Source: an uncultured Anaerobiospirillum sp. (lineage in GTDB: Bacteria > Pseudomonadota > Gammaproteobacteria > Enterobacterales > Succinivibrionaceae). Taken from it: 47,784 nucleotides of DNA. Below are positions 1-10,824 of this stretch, piece after piece. Numbering within the stretch: the stretch's first letter is position 1; each line of letters begins with the position of its first letter. The stretch is from the NCBI GenBank assembly GCA_944390115.1, contig CALXOW010000106.1, positions 1-47,784 of the forward strand, written 5' to 3'. The notes under the pieces were generated by a model. The model searched no databases and was not told the origin of the DNA. It saw nothing but the letters and a program-made list of their open reading frames with translations. Made by a program: the position numbers and the translations under genes.

Positions 1-150
1 TCGGTCATAGCAATTAATGATTTTTGCTTATTTTATCCGATATATATCAGCTTTTGTTGATATTAAAGTCCGAAAGTCAGGGAAGTCGGCTTAGAACCAG
101 AAGACGGTTTAGGCCGAAGAAGTCGGTTTAGGTCAGTTCGCCGCAAAAGC

Positions 151-187
151 ACAAAACCCCAGAGGCGTGAGCCTTTGGGGTTTTGTG
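151..187. terminator. Terminator downstream of secF
   Basis: Ten-base arms acaaaacccc and ggggttttgt enclose a smaller aggc/gcct stem. Read on the minus strand the hairpin is followed by a T-rich run, so it would end the secF transcript about 40 bases past the stop codon. A T-rich run on the other side makes it potentially bidirectional. Confidence 0.75.
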
Positions 188-226
188 TTTGTGCGACAAG
201 AGCCCGGCCAGCCGGGCTCAGCGCTA

Positions 227-1174
227 TTAGTCGTCCATCGACTCCATCTCGATTTCCTTCTTCTCAATCTTCTTTGGAATCAGGTTCTTGCGCTCAATCT
301 TTAAGAACAGAGCCCAAGTCGAGGCAACGTAGATCGACGAGAAGGTACCGAAGACAATACCGATGACCAGGGCTAAGGAGAAGCCGAAGATCATATCGCC
401 GCCGAAGATCAGCAGCGCAAATACGGTCAGTAAGGTGGTACCCGAGGTGATAATGGTACGCGACAGCGTCTGCGTGAGCGAAACGTCAAACAGATGCTGC
501 ATCGTCATATCACGCGGCAGACGGCTCGCGTTTTCACGGATACGGTCGAACACCACGATCTTATCGTTCAGGGAGTAACCTAAGACCGTGAGCACGGCCG
601 CCAGCACCGTCAGATCGTACTCGAGCTGCCAGAACGAGAAGCAGCCCATCACCACGATCACGTCGTAGGCAAGCGAGATAACCGCACCGGTCGCCATACG
701 CCACTCAAAGCGGAAGGCGATGTAAACCAAGATCGCAAGCAGCGATACGACCACGGCGACAATACCGCTCTCGACCAGCTCAGCACCGACCGCAGGACCG
801 ACGTACTCCGAACGGGTGATCGAGTAGTTCGGATCGATCTTGGCCGAAGCTGCTTCGATCTTGTGGGTCACGATCTGCTGGTTTAAGTCCTCCTTTGGTG
901 CGACACGAATCATCACGTCACGAGTCGAACCAAAGTTTTGGACTACGCCCTCAATGCCTTCGGCGGCGTACGCCTCACGCACCTCATCTAAGTTCACAGC
1001 AGTACTGTAGTGGGTCTCCACAATAATACCGCCGGTGAAGTCGAGGCCCCAGTTTAAGCCCTTAACGCACATCGAGACGATAGACGCGATGACCAGGCCT
1101 AAGCACAGGATTTCCACCACTTCCTTCAACTTCATGAAAGGAATGACGGTGTTGTCCTTAATAATCTGTAACAT
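227..1174 (-). CDS. secF: Protein translocase subunit SecF
   Basis: SecF pairs with SecD in the inner membrane and uses the proton gradient to help complete Sec-dependent export. The 315-residue protein has the family layout: a short cytoplasmic N-terminus, a first membrane segment near residues 18-37, the conserved LDFTGG motif just after it, a periplasmic P4-type domain to about residue 125, then five more membrane segments including the conserved LGYSLNDKIVVFDRIREN loop. Length is normal (E. coli 323). A strong aggagggg ribosome site lies just upstream, and only 8 bases separate it from the secD stop, so the two are co-transcribed. Confidence 0.97.
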   Translation of the reverse strand: MLQIIKDNTVIPFMKLKEVVEILCLGLVIASIVSMCVKGLNWGLDFTGGIIVETHYSTAVNLDEVREAYAAEGIEGVVQNFGSTRDVMIRVAPKEDLNQQIVTHKIEAASAKIDPNYSITRSEYVGPAVGAELVESGIVAVVVSLLAILVYIAFRFEWRMATGAVISLAYDVIVVMGCFSFWQLEYDLTVLAAVLTVLGYSLNDKIVVFDRIRENASRLPRDMTMQHLFDVSLTQTLSRTIITSGTTLLTVFALLIFGGDMIFGFSLALVIGIVFGTFSSIYVASTWALFLKIERKNLIPKKIEKKEIEMESMDD

Positions 1175-1182
1175 CGCCCCTC

Positions 1183-3063
1183 CTAAATACTCAGCTTCTT
1201 TAAGTTCTGGCGGCCGCCCCAGATAATATTAACCACCGCACGGCAGGCCGTAACCGTGGTAAACATCGAGGTCGCAAGACCGATCATCAGAACTAAAGCA
1301 AAGCCCTTCACGGCGCCGGTACCTACCATGAACAAGATAAAGGCGGTGATAAAGGACGTGATATTGGAGTCGGCAATAGTGGCAAAGGCACGCGCGTAGC
1401 CTTCATGGATCGCAAGCTGCACCGGCCTTCCCATCCTGATCTCTTCACGGATACGTTCGTACACGAGCACATTCGCGTCCACCGCCATACCGATGGTGAG
1501 CACGATACCGGCCATACCAGGCAAGGTCATTGTCGCGCCCGGAATCATCGACATGACACCGACCACGAGCACCAGATCAAAGAACAAGGCGAGGTTAGCA
1601 ATAAAGCCAAAGGCCTTGTAGTAGATAATCATGAAGATGCCTAAGGCGGTGAAGCCATAGAGCATAGCCTTCAAGCTATTATCGATGTTCTCTTGACCTA
1701 AGGAAGGACCAATAGTGCGCTCTTCTACGATCTGGATTGGCGCAATTAAGGCACCAGCACGTAAGAGCAGAGCCAGGTTGTGGGCCTCACGCGAGGAGTC
1801 GATACCGGTGATACGGAAGTTCGAGCCTAAGCGCGACTGAATAGTCGCCACATTAATAACCTGCTCAACCTTCTTGAACTTTGGCTTGTAGCCAGGCTGA
1901 CCAATCTTCGGAGCGTTCGGGTCGTCGTTTTCTTCGACCTTGAACTCAATGAAGTTGGTGGCCATAGCCTTGCCCACATTGTCCTTAGTGAACTGGGACA
2001 TAATGGAGCCGCCGCGCGAATCAAGCGAGATATTAACCTGAGGACGGCCGTTCTCGTCAGTCGAGGACGAAGCATCAACGATGTGGTCACCAGTTAAGAT
2101 CACGCGCTTTTCCAAGATGACTGGATAGCCATTCTTGTCATAGTGCAGCTCGTCATTTGGTGGCACCCGGCCATTTAAGGCAGCGTTGACATCAGCGTTG
2201 GAGTCGACTAAGCGGAACTCTAAGGTGGCGGTAGCACCTAAGATTTCCTTAGCACGAGCGGTATCTTGCACGCCTGGGAGCTCAACTACCACACGCTCGG
2301 CACCTTGACGCTGAATTAACGGCTCGGCCACACCTAACTCGTTAACACGGTTACGCAGAATGTTGATGTTCTGGTCGACCGCGCTGGTACGAATCTGGGA
2401 GAGACGGGCTTGGGTTAAAGCGGCACGAATGAAGTAGCGATCGGAGCGCTCGGTGGCAGTAAAGATGAAGTCGCGGTGATTCTTTTGTAACAGATCTAAG
2501 GCGGCATCACGGGTCTCAGCATCACGGAAGGTGATTAACACATCGTCACCTTCGGCGCGGGCACCAGCTAAACGCAGATTGTTCTCGCGCAGTTCGTTGC
2601 GCAGATCAGAGACCAACTGCTCGCGCATCTTCTTCATGGCTTCGTCCATATCGACTTCCATTAAGAAGTGCACACCGCCACGCAGATCAAGACCCAGCTT
2701 CAAAGGATGCATGCCTAAAGAGCGCATAAAGGCTGGGGTGGCTGGCGCTAAGTTTAAGGCCGTGATATAGCGCTCGCCTAAGAAATCTTGAACCAGATCC
2801 TTGGCCATGATCTGTTCATCGGTATTGGTGAAGCGAATTAAGAGCTGACCTTGATCATCAAGCTCAGACACGCCCTTGATGTTCTTGCTGGCAAGCAGAT
2901 TATCCACCTGGCCTGCCACTTCAGCTGTGACCGGATTGCCATTGGTACCTGACACCTGCAAAGCCGGATCTTCACCATAGAGATTTGGTAAAGCGTAGAA
3001 AAATCCGATTAAGATGATGGAGAACACCATCAGATTTTTCCACAAGGGGAATTTGTTTAACAC
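1183..3063 (-). CDS. secD: Protein translocase subunit SecD
   Basis: Large partner of SecF in the Sec accessory complex. The protein (626 residues) begins LNKFPLWKN with a first membrane segment ending [11 protein letters not shown], as in E. coli SecD. It then has the long periplasmic P1 domain with the LGLDLRGG motif near residue 120, and a C-terminal set of five membrane segments containing [17 protein letters not shown]. The start is a GTG codon that matches the N-terminus of homologs; its ribosome site is weak. The gene lies 150 bases downstream of yajC, across a terminator-like hairpin, so secDF may be partly uncoupled from yajC. Confidence 0.97.
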   Translation of the reverse strand: MLNKFPLWKNLMVFSIILIGFFYALPNLYGEDPALQVSGTNGNPVTAEVAGQVDNLLASKNIKGVSELDDQGQLLIRFTNTDEQIMAKDLVQDFLGERYITALNLAPATPAFMRSLGMHPLKLGLDLRGGVHFLMEVDMDEAMKKMREQLVSDLRNELRENNLRLAGARAEGDDVLITFRDAETRDAALDLLQKNHRDFIFTATERSDRYFIRAALTQARLSQIRTSAVDQNINILRNRVNELGVAEPLIQRQGAERVVVELPGVQDTARAKEILGATATLEFRLVDSNADVNAALNGRVPPNDELHYDKNGYPVILEKRVILTGDHIVDASSSTDENGRPQVNISLDSRGGSIMSQFTKDNVGKAMATNFIEFKVEENDDPNAPKIGQPGYKPKFKKVEQVINVATIQSRLGSNFRITGIDSSREAHNLALLLRAGALIAPIQIVEERTIGPSLGQENIDNSLKAMLYGFTALGIFMIIYYKAFGFIANLALFFDLVLVVGVMSMIPGATMTLPGMAGIVLTIGMAVDANVLVYERIREEIRMGRPVQLAIHEGYARAFATIADSNITSFITAFILFMVGTGAVKGFALVLMIGLATSMFTTVTACRAVVNIIWGGRQNLKKLSI

Positions 3064-3119
3064 AATCTAATCCAAGAAAAGCTCATATTAGGGCCCAGTA
3101 CGTCAGGCCGCAAAAAAGC

Positions 3120-3177
3120 AAAATGGCACAAAGGGCAAGGAGCCCTTAGCTTAAGATGCCCTTGCCTGTGCCATTTT
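3120..3177. terminator. Terminator-like hairpin between yajC and secD
   Basis: The outer arms aaaatggcaca and tgtgccatttt enclose an inner ggcaagg/ccttgcc pairing. On the minus strand the hairpin is followed by ttttgcttttttg. It lies between co-oriented yajC and secD, where it could end or attenuate the upstream transcript before secDF. Confidence 0.65.
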
Positions 3178-3213
3178 CGGAGCAGCAGCATAGCCCTACT
3201 GCTCAGGTCTTAA

Positions 3214-3546
3214 TTACATGGACTCAATGGTGCCCTTAGGCAGGACGGCGACGATGTAGTTGCGCTTCATCTGTAACACTACTTCGTTGCCCACGTTGAT
3301 CATAACGTAGTCCTTGTTATCAGGGAGCTTGACCACCTTACCAGCGATACCGCCGTTGGTGAGCACCTCGTCGCCCACAGCTAAGCTGTTTAAGAGATTT
3401 TGCATCTCCTTACGCTTCTTGTTGTTAGGGCGCATGACGAAGAAATAGACCGCGACCATGCACACAACGAGGATAAGCAGCATGCTCATATCGCCGCCTG
3501 GAGCTGGAGCACCTGCTTCAGCGTGAGCTACAGAGATAATGTCCAT
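3214..3546 (-). CDS. yajC: Sec translocon accessory subunit YajC
   Basis: Small single-span inner-membrane protein that associates with SecDF and YidC. The 110 residues contain a membrane segment near residues 21-39, directly followed by the family hallmark MRPNNKKRKEMQ, and a small cytoplasmic domain with VGDEVLTNGGIAGKV. Length matches E. coli YajC (110). Its ATG has an aaaggt site seven bases upstream. Its position between tgt and secD is the conserved gammaproteobacterial order. Confidence 0.96.
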   Translation of the reverse strand: MDIISVAHAEAGAPAPGGDMSMLLILVVCMVAVYFFVMRPNNKKRKEMQNLLNSLAVGDEVLTNGGIAGKVVKLPDNKDYVMINVGNEVVLQMKRNYIVAVLPKGTIESM

Positions 3547-3865
3547 TTAAATACCTTTGAACGGATTTTCAAACAACAAAAACACAACTGCACGGTCCAG
3601 ACTCAAAGTCTGAGCGCTAGCACCATAACCCAAGAATCTGAGCTAAGCCTTAGGTCAGGTGTGCCGCTCCGGCCCGTTGCAAAAGTTACTATTTTTTGGG
3701 CAAAACCCGACCAAAGTCAAGTTTTGCCCCCTAAGAATGTGATACCGCCCGCCCCTCAGTGCGCAGCGGCGGCGTACGCCTCAGCGCGGCGGCGGCGTAA
3801 GCCCAATTGCGAAGCTGCCTCCTCACCACGGTTCGCGCAGCGTACGCCGAAGCACGGCGTCAAGC
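3547..3865. other. Intergenic region between tgt and yajC
   Basis: About 320 bases with no credible gene. The part nearer tgt is GC-rich with GCG-repeat low complexity and two copies of a gcgtacgcc-like word. The part nearer yajC would hold any yajC promoter, but I see no convincing -35/-10 pair. Confidence 0.5.
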
Positions 3866-4996
<1,131 letters not shown>

Positions 4997-5077
4997 TCAT
5001 TCAGGGGCTAAACAAAGGTGATAGCACCACGGGCTATCACGAAGAAATCTCTACTTTAGGATTATGGGGAAAAGGGC

Positions 5078-5119
5078 TTAGACCTTAGGGCCGGTACCTT
5101 AGACCTTAGGGCCGGTACC
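5078..5119. repeat. Direct 21-bp tandem duplication at the queA stop codon
   Basis: Two exact copies of ttagaccttagggccggtacc lie back to back. The copy at 5099 encodes the last residues GTGPKV and the stop of queA; the copy at 5078 repeats the same codons and stop in frame just beyond the end of the gene. Confidence 0.9.
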
Positions 5120-6259
5120 AAAGTGGGTAGCACCGGCGGCCTCTTGGGCCGCCTGCGCCTCCTCTGGGGTGCACGATGGCGGCAGGTCAATCGGCTCAGT
5201 GCGCTTGGTGATAAACATGCAATCACCATAGCTAAAGAACTTGTAGCGCTCGGCCACCGCATGACGGTAGGCTGCCAGAGTGTTCTGATAGCCTGCAAAG
5301 GCGCACACCAGCATAATTAAGGTCGATTCTGGCAGGTGGAAATTGGTGATCAGGGCATCGACCACTTGGTAGCGGTAGCCAGGGTAGATAAAGATCGAGG
5401 TGTCATCGTGGAAGGCACAGATCTCCTCGCTCTTACCTTGAGCCTTGGCGAACGTAGCCGCACTCTCCAAGGAGCGCACCGCCGTTGTGCCCACTGCAAT
5501 CACGCGCTTACCGCGCTTATGGGTGTCAATCACCTTTTGGGCGACTTCCTCGGACAGCTGGACAAACTCGCTGTGCATATGGTGCTTTAAGATGTCGTCC
5601 TCACGCACCGGTTGGAAGGTACCGGCACCGACGTGCAAGGTGACAAAGGCGAGGTCGACGCCATAGGCCTTAAGGTCATTAAGCTGGGCTTCATCAAAGT
5701 GCAGACCTGCCGTCGGTGCGGCGACCGCACCGGGCTCACGCGAGTAGACGGTCTGATAGCGCTCCTTATCGGCAGACTCATCCGGACGCTGAATATAAGG
5801 TGGCAGCGGGATATGACCGATATCTTCTAAGATCGCCAAAATCTCATGGGGCTCAGCGCACTTGATATGGAACAAGTCGCCCGAGCGCCCTAAGACCTCA
5901 AAGCTGTACTTGGAAGGCTCATCGGGCGTGCCCACAAAGAGGACGCTGCCTGCTTTTGGGGCCTTGGAGGCCTTGATATGGCTTAAGGCCTCACGGGTAT
6001 TGAGGATACGCTCGATTAAGAACTCGCACTTGCCGCCGGTGTCCTTATGACCGTAGATACGGGCTGGGATGACCTTGGTGTCATTGAAGACCAAGAGGTC
6101 ACCTGGCTCTAAAAGCGACTTCAAATCAATGAAGATCTTGTCTTGCAAGGCGCCGCTATTGCCATCCAAGCACAGCATGCGGCAGCCCGTACGCTTTTCA
6201 CTAGGGAAGTTCGCAATCAGCTCGTGGGGCAAGTCAAAGTTAAAGTCACTACGTAACAC
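5099..6259 (-). CDS. queA: S-adenosylmethionine:tRNA ribosyltransferase-isomerase
   Basis: Transfers and rearranges the ribosyl part of S-adenosylmethionine onto preQ1 in tRNA, making epoxyqueuosine. I place the start at a GTG (6259) giving [16 protein letters not shown], which aligns with the E. coli N-terminus and has an agga site seven bases upstream. The open frame continues 55 codons further upstream, but that stretch is Trp/Pro/Gly repeat sequence encoded by a 30-bp tandem repeat and is probably untranslated. Conserved motifs include [21 protein letters not shown] and [12 protein letters not shown]. At 386 residues it is longer than E. coli QueA (356) because of a C-terminal tail, [20 protein letters not shown] and beyond. 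Confidence 0.95.
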   Translation of the reverse strand: MLRSDFNFDLPHELIANFPSEKRTGCRMLCLDGNSGALQDKIFIDLKSLLEPGDLLVFNDTKVIPARIYGHKDTGGKCEFLIERILNTREALSHIKASKAPKAGSVLFVGTPDEPSKYSFEVLGRSGDLFHIKCAEPHEILAILEDIGHIPLPPYIQRPDESADKERYQTVYSREPGAVAAPTAGLHFDEAQLNDLKAYGVDLAFVTLHVGAGTFQPVREDDILKHHMHSEFVQLSEEVAQKVIDTHKRGKRVIAVGTTAVRSLESAATFAKAQGKSEEICAFHDDTSIFIYPGYRYQVVDALITNFHLPESTLIMLVCAFAGYQNTLAAYRHAVAERYKFFSYGDCMFITKRTEPIDLPPSCTPEEAQAAQEAAGATHFGTGPKV

Positions 6260-6311
6260 GCACGCGTCCTCGCATAACCCAAAAGAAATCAGAAAGCACC
6301 GGGCCCGACCC

Positions 6312-6393
6312 GGCCAAGTCTTGGGACTCGACCAAGCGCCAGGCCAAGCCTTGGGACTCGACCAAACGCCAGGCAAAGCGCCAGGCCAAGCCT
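6312..6393. repeat. 30-bp tandem repeat in the queA leader
   Basis: Two near-identical 30-bp units (6312-6341 and 6342-6371, each holding ttgggactcgaccaa) are followed by partial copies. They lie in the presumed untranslated leader of queA. Confidence 0.8.
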
Positions 6394-6475
6394 TAGGCCC
6401 TACCCTGCACCGGGCCCAACCCAAAGGCCAGGTCAGAGCGGCAGCCCAAATCAGAGCAACGGCCCAAAACGGCTT

Positions 6476-6484
6476 ATTTTAGCA
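6476..6484 (-). promoter_or_regulatory. Extended -10 promoter candidate for queA-tgt
   Basis: On the minus strand the sequence reads TGCTAAAAT, an extended -10 element, about 220 bases upstream of the queA GTG. No good -35 is visible. The long leader contains the 30-bp tandem repeats. Confidence 0.4.
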
Positions 6485-6957
6485 TGGCGTGGCTTACCCC
6501 AAAACCAAGAACCAGACATTGGCTAGAGACTTGTATGCAAGCCGCGCATGATTTGGTGGCCCGCCCACGCAAGATATTTTGTGGCCTTGCTCTAAAAGTG
6601 AGAGGGCTAATGTTGCTAGTTGCAACACTATTTTGCATGATGGGCGATGGATCAACTTGCTACCGTAGGTAGGGGCTCAGCGCCCCCAAGGCAAAGCCCA
6701 CACACCGCCTGTTGAGCTCACTTCGTGGTGAACTCATGGGGCTGGATCGTTTCTGCGCTTGGGTCTGTGCTCTGCTACGGTCGATGGGGCCTAACACCAT
6801 CAGGTCAGGGATAAGGGTTACCAAGTCCCGTTTGCGCATGCCTAGAGGCTTAGCCCAGACATGCAAGCATGGCCTTGCCTGGAGAAGGGAACAGCAGCTT
6901 AAGCTGCCCTTTGACAGGAGCAAGGATTAGTTTTTGGGAATTTTACGGGAAATAGCC
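6485..6957. other. Intergenic region between queA and pntA
   Basis: About 470 bases with no credible gene. Two hairpins are visible: tgagctcac paired with gtgaactca (one mismatch) around 6712-6736, and aaggg-cagctt/aagctg-cccttt around 6885-6911, the latter within 75 bases of the pntA start and possibly a leader structure. The open frames here look like chance. Confidence 0.4.
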
Positions 6958-8493
6958 ATGCTGATAGGTATTCCAAAAGAAAGCTTGAAAGGCGAGACAA
7001 GAGTGGCAGCCACTCCTGATACCGTAACCAAGCTCATCAAGTTGGGCTTTGAGGTTGCTGTTCAGACCAACGCAGGTGCCGATGCAAGCTTTGATGACGC
7101 CGCCTATACCGCTGCCGGTGCCAAGGTTTTACGTGGCCGTGAGGTGTGGTCGAGCGACATCATCTACAAGGTCAATGCACCAACTGACGACGAGATCAAG
7201 CTGTTAAAAGAAGGCCAAACTCTGGTCAGCTTTATCCGCCCGGCGCAAAACCCTGACTTAGTCGAGAAGTTAAAGGAAAAGAAGGTCACCGTCCTTGCTA
7301 TGGACATGGTGCCTCGTATTTCCCGTGCCCAAGCCTTAGATGCGCTCTCCTCGACCGCTAATATCTCGGGCTACCGTGCTGTTATCGAAGCTGCCCACAC
7401 CTTCGGCCGCTTCTTCACCGGCCAGGTTACCGCCGCAGGTAAGGTTCCTCCTGCCAAGGTCTTAGTCATTGGCGCAGGTGTCGCAGGCCTTGCTGCTATT
7501 GGTGCTGCTCACTCCTTAGGCGCGATTGTCCGTGCCTTTGATACCCGTCTTGAGGTTGCCGACCAGATTAAGTCGATGGGCGGTGAGTTCTTAAAGCTCG
7601 ACTTCAAGAACGAGGATGGCGGTTCGTCCGACGGCTACGCTAAGGTGATGTCCGATGAGTTCATCAAGGCTGAGATGGAGCTCTTTGCCGCTCAAGCCAA
7701 GGATGTAGATATCATCATCACCACCGCTGCTATTCCTGGTAAGCCAGCTCCACGCCTGATTTCCAAGGAAATGGTCGCCAGCATGAAGGCAGGTTCGGTT
7801 ATCGTCGACCTGGCCGCCGCTACTGGTGGTAACTGCGAGCTGACCGTTGAGGGCAAGATCACCACCACCGAGAACGGTGTCAAGATCATCGGCTACTCTG
7901 ATTTAGCTTGCCGTCTGCCAGCTCAATCCTCGCAGCTGTACTCGACCAACCTGGTCAACCTGACCAAGCTCTTGTCCAAGAACAAGGACGGCAACATCGA
8001 CGTCGACTTTGAGGACGTGATCTTACGCAATATGTGCGTAACCCGTGACGGTGAGGTCACCTTCCCACCTCCAAAGATCTCGGTTTCGGCTGCTCCGGCT
8101 CCAACCAAGGCTGAGGCTCCTAAGAAGGTTGAGCAACGTCAGGTTTCGCCACGCTTCAAGGCTACCTTAGTTGGTATCTTGATTGTGGCCTTTGCCTTAA
8201 TTGGCCTCTACGCTCCAGAGAAGTTCTTACCACACTTCACTGTCTTCGTCTTAGCCTGCGTTGTCGGCTACTACGTCGTCTGGAACGTTACCCACTCCCT
8301 GCATACTCCTTTAATGTCCGTTACCAATGCGATCTCGGGTATTATCGTGGTCGGTGCGCTCTTACAGATTAGTTCGGCAAGCCCAGTTATTGCCGCCTTC
8401 TCCTTTGTTGGCGTCCTGATTGCCTCGATTAACATCTTTGGTGGCTTTGCGGTAACACGCCGTATGCTGGCCATGTTCAAGAAACAGCAGTAA
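6958..8493 (+). CDS. pntA: NAD(P) transhydrogenase subunit alpha
   Basis: Alpha subunit of the membrane transhydrogenase, which uses the proton gradient to drive NADPH formation from NADH. The 511-residue protein matches E. coli PntA (510). The soluble NAD-binding domain I spans roughly residues 1-380, with the Rossmann motif [13 protein letters not shown] followed by RAFDTR. A Pro/Ala/Lys linker follows (about 375-400), then four membrane segments. I chose ATG 6958 ([20 protein letters not shown]), preceded by a ggga site, over an upstream in-frame TTG. pntB follows 20 bases later. Confidence 0.97.
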   Translation: MLIGIPKESLKGETRVAATPDTVTKLIKLGFEVAVQTNAGADASFDDAAYTAAGAKVLRGREVWSSDIIYKVNAPTDDEIKLLKEGQTLVSFIRPAQNPDLVEKLKEKKVTVLAMDMVPRISRAQALDALSSTANISGYRAVIEAAHTFGRFFTGQVTAAGKVPPAKVLVIGAGVAGLAAIGAAHSLGAIVRAFDTRLEVADQIKSMGGEFLKLDFKNEDGGSSDGYAKVMSDEFIKAEMELFAAQAKDVDIIITTAAIPGKPAPRLISKEMVASMKAGSVIVDLAAATGGNCELTVEGKITTTENGVKIIGYSDLACRLPAQSSQLYSTNLVNLTKLLSKNKDGNIDVDFEDVILRNMCVTRDGEVTFPPPKISVSAAPAPTKAEAPKKVEQRQVSPRFKATLVGILIVAFALIGLYAPEKFLPHFTVFVLACVVGYYVVWNVTHSLHTPLMSVTNAISGIIVVGALLQISSASPVIAAFSFVGVLIASINIFGGFAVTRRMLAMFKKQQ

Positions 8494-8513
8494 GGCTAAG
8501 GAGATATTAGAAA

Positions 8514-10016
8514 ATGGTAGCAGGTCCAATACACATGGCCTATATTTTGGCCGCACTGCTCTTCATTATTGCGCTAGCAGGCCTGTCCAAGCAGGAAACT
8601 GCTAAGTACGGTTGCTTATCGGGTATGGTCGGTATGACCATCGCCCTGCTCGCAACCTTCGCTCAAGTAGGTAGCGCCACCGGCTTCTTACTCATCGTCG
8701 TTGCAATGTGCATTGGCGCGGGCATCGGTATTTTCGTCGCCCGTCGCGTTGCGATGACGCAGATGCCTGAGATGATCGCTTGCTTACACTCGTTTGTAGG
8801 TTTAGCTGCGGTCTTAGTTGGCTACAACTCCTTCTTAGAGTTAGGCACGATCGTACCAGACACCATCACGGTACCACTTGACGCTTCGCAAGCCACGATC
8901 GTGGCAATGATGGATGCCGCCAAGCAAGCTGCTGAGGCTGTCACCGAGCACGCTGCCGCTATGACCCCAGGTGAGTTCAACACTCACTTAGTTGAGATCT
9001 TCTTAGGCATCTTCATCGGTGCAGTTACCTTCACCGGTTCGATTATCGCCTACGGTAAGCTCAACGGCACTTACAAGCTGCGCGTCTTCAAGAGCGCTCC
9101 TTTAATGCTCCCAGGCGGTCACTGGCTCAACTTAGCTGCTTTAATCGCTTCGGTCCTCTTACTCATCTGGTTCATGGCTTCCCCTTCGGTTGTGCCATTA
9201 GTCCTGATGACCTTAATCGCCTTCGCCTTTGGCGTGCACTTAGTTGCAGCTATCGGCGGTGCCGATATGCCAGTCGTTATTTCGATGCTGAACTCCTACT
9301 CTGGTTGGGCTGCTGCAGCATCGGGCTTTATGCTCTCCAACGACCTGTTAATCGTCACCGGCGCCTTAGTAGGTTCCTCTGGTGCTATTCTGTCTTATAT
9401 TATGTGTAAGGCTATGAACCGCTCCTTTATCTCGGTTATCGCCGGTGGTTTCGGCACCGAGGGTGGCGCTGCTGCTAGCGACGAGGAGATGGGTGAGTAC
9501 CACGAGTTAAAGGCCAACGAAGTAGCCGAGATGTTAAAGAACTCGTCCTCGGTTATCATCGCCCCAGGCTATGGTATGGCTGTTTCGCAAGCCCAAAATG
9601 CTGTTGCAACCTTAACTGAGAAGTTAAAGGCTCGTGGCATCGAGGTTCGCTTTGCTATTCACCCAGTTGCCGGTCGTCTGCCAGGCCACATGAACGTGCT
9701 CTTAGCTGAGGCCAAGGTCCCATACGATATCGTCTTTGAGATGGACGAGATCAACGAGGACTTTGAGAACACCGATACCGTACTGGTTATCGGCGCTAAC
9801 GACACCGTCAACCCAGCTGCGTTAGAGAATCCAAACAGCCCAATTGCTGGTATGCCAGTACTCGAGGTTTGGAAGGCTCACAACGTCGTAGTCTTCAAGC
9901 GTTCGATGAACGTAGGCTACGCTGGCGTCCAGAACCCATTGTTCTTTAAGGACAATTCGTTCATGTGCTTCGGCGACGCCAAGAAGACGGTGGAAGAGAT
10001 CGTCTCCAATATCTAA
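8514..10016 (+). CDS. pntB: NAD(P) transhydrogenase subunit beta
   Basis: Beta subunit of transhydrogenase: membrane domain II plus the NADPH-binding domain III. The 500-residue protein is highly conserved, with [35 protein letters not shown] and, in domain [13 protein letters not shown] and [18 protein letters not shown]. It is longer than E. coli PntB (462) because of an acidic/Ala-rich insertion of about 37 residues near 115-155, just before [14 protein letters not shown]. An aaggagat ribosome site lies 9 bases before the ATG. It forms an operon with pntA and is followed by a strong terminator. Confidence 0.97.
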   Translation: MVAGPIHMAYILAALLFIIALAGLSKQETAKYGCLSGMVGMTIALLATFAQVGSATGFLLIVVAMCIGAGIGIFVARRVAMTQMPEMIACLHSFVGLAAVLVGYNSFLELGTIVPDTITVPLDASQATIVAMMDAAKQAAEAVTEHAAAMTPGEFNTHLVEIFLGIFIGAVTFTGSIIAYGKLNGTYKLRVFKSAPLMLPGGHWLNLAALIASVLLLIWFMASPSVVPLVLMTLIAFAFGVHLVAAIGGADMPVVISMLNSYSGWAAAASGFMLSNDLLIVTGALVGSSGAILSYIMCKAMNRSFISVIAGGFGTEGGAAASDEEMGEYHELKANEVAEMLKNSSSVIIAPGYGMAVSQAQNAVATLTEKLKARGIEVRFAIHPVAGRLPGHMNVLLAEAKVPYDIVFEMDEINEDFENTDTVLVIGANDTVNPAALENPNSPIAGMPVLEVWKAHNVVVFKRSMNVGYAGVQNPLFFKDNSFMCFGDAKKTVEEIVSNI

Positions 10017-10060
10017 TCAGACCACAGGTCTATACGCGGCCTAGCAATCCTAGGCCCCAG

Positions 10061-10120
10061 CTTGCGGCCTAAGGCCGCAAGCCCACGAAAAAAGGGGAGC
10101 TTCACAGCTCCCCTTTTTCG
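10061..10120. terminator. Double hairpin and bidirectional terminator after pntB and crr
   Basis: A first hairpin, cttgcggcc/ggccgcaag, is followed by a stem formed by aaaaaggggagc and gctccccttttt with loop ttcaca. A-run and T-run flank the stem symmetrically, so it can end both pntAB (plus) and the converging crr transcript (minus). Confidence 0.85.
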
Positions 10121-10142
10121 TCCCTGCTGCCCAAGCTCAGCA

Positions 10143-10194
10143 CTCAAGCTCATAGCTCAAGCTCATAGCTCAAGCTCATAGCCCAAGCTCAGCG
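10143..10194. repeat. 13-bp tandem repeat
   Basis: Three exact copies of ctcaagctcatag and a degenerate fourth copy lie between the pntB terminator and the end of crr. No coding role is visible. Confidence 0.85.
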
Positions 10195-10250
10195 TACAAA
10201 CGCAGCGCCCGCCCCGCAGCCTCGACCAAACCCGCACTGCGAGCTTAGCG

Positions 10251-10808
10251 TTAGTTGGTTAAGGAAATCCAGACTACTGGATTGATACCGGCGTTGCACT
10301 TGCCGGTGGCATTGGTGACCTTGGCGATGTGACCCGAGCTTTTAATCACGATCATAGAGGTGATCGGCGACTTGATGCGGCTGGAGATAAGGCGCGCGTC
10401 CGTTTGAATAATCGGGTCACCGCGCTTGACGCTATCGCCTAAATTGACCTTGGTGGTAAAGCCCTCGCCGCGCAGCTCCATCGACTCGACGCCGAAGCTC
10501 ACGTAGATCTCTAGGCCGTTGTCCATGCGCACCGAGAAGGCATTCTTGGTCGGCAGCAGGCGGCTAATCACGCCATCGCATGGCGCCACAATGCTCTCGC
10601 TATCTGGCACCACGGCCACACCCTCGCCCATGACCTTTTCGGAGATCACGATATCCGGAACCTCCTCTAAAGGCAGTAAAGTGCCGGTCACCGGTGCATA
10701 GAGCGTGACATCGGCATTGAGGTTACTATTGTTCTCAGCACTGAACGTGGCCTTAGGGCTCTCGTTAGACTCAGAGCTACGCTTGAACAATGACGAAAAG
10801 AATCCCAT
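10251..10808 (-). CDS. crr: EIIA-glucose-like protein lacking both active-site histidines
   Basis: Homolog of E. coli IIA-Glc (Crr), the PTS phosphocarrier and regulator of adenylate cyclase and permeases. The 185 residues align along the whole family fold: MGFFSSLF, LYAPVTGTLLPLEEVPDIVISEKVMGEG, VAPCDGVISRL, MELRGEGF and GDSVKRGDPIIQ. In E. coli the two catalytic histidines lie in NHAF and FVHFG; here these read KNAF (Asn89) and YVSFG (Ser104). The DNA at 10497-10499 confirms the serine. It should therefore be unable to accept phosphate from HPr. An extra Ser/Asn-rich stretch follows the N-terminal helix. It is 16 bases downstream of the ptsI-like gene. A non-phosphorylated regulatory protein is more likely than a transport component; the symbol marks orthology only. 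Confidence 0.85.
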   Translation of the reverse strand: MGFFSSLFKRSSESNESPKATFSAENNSNLNADVTLYAPVTGTLLPLEEVPDIVISEKVMGEGVAVVPDSESIVAPCDGVISRLLPTKNAFSVRMDNGLEIYVSFGVESMELRGEGFTTKVNLGDSVKRGDPIIQTDARLISSRIKSPITSMIVIKSSGHIAKVTNATGKCNAGINPVVWISLTN

Positions 10809-10824
10809 AGCTTCCTCTTAGGCA

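Noticed and set aside
6260-6424. N-terminal 55-residue extension of QueA
   Set aside because: It is Trp/Pro/Gly repeat sequence from a DNA tandem repeat; homologs begin at the GTG with a good ribosome site.
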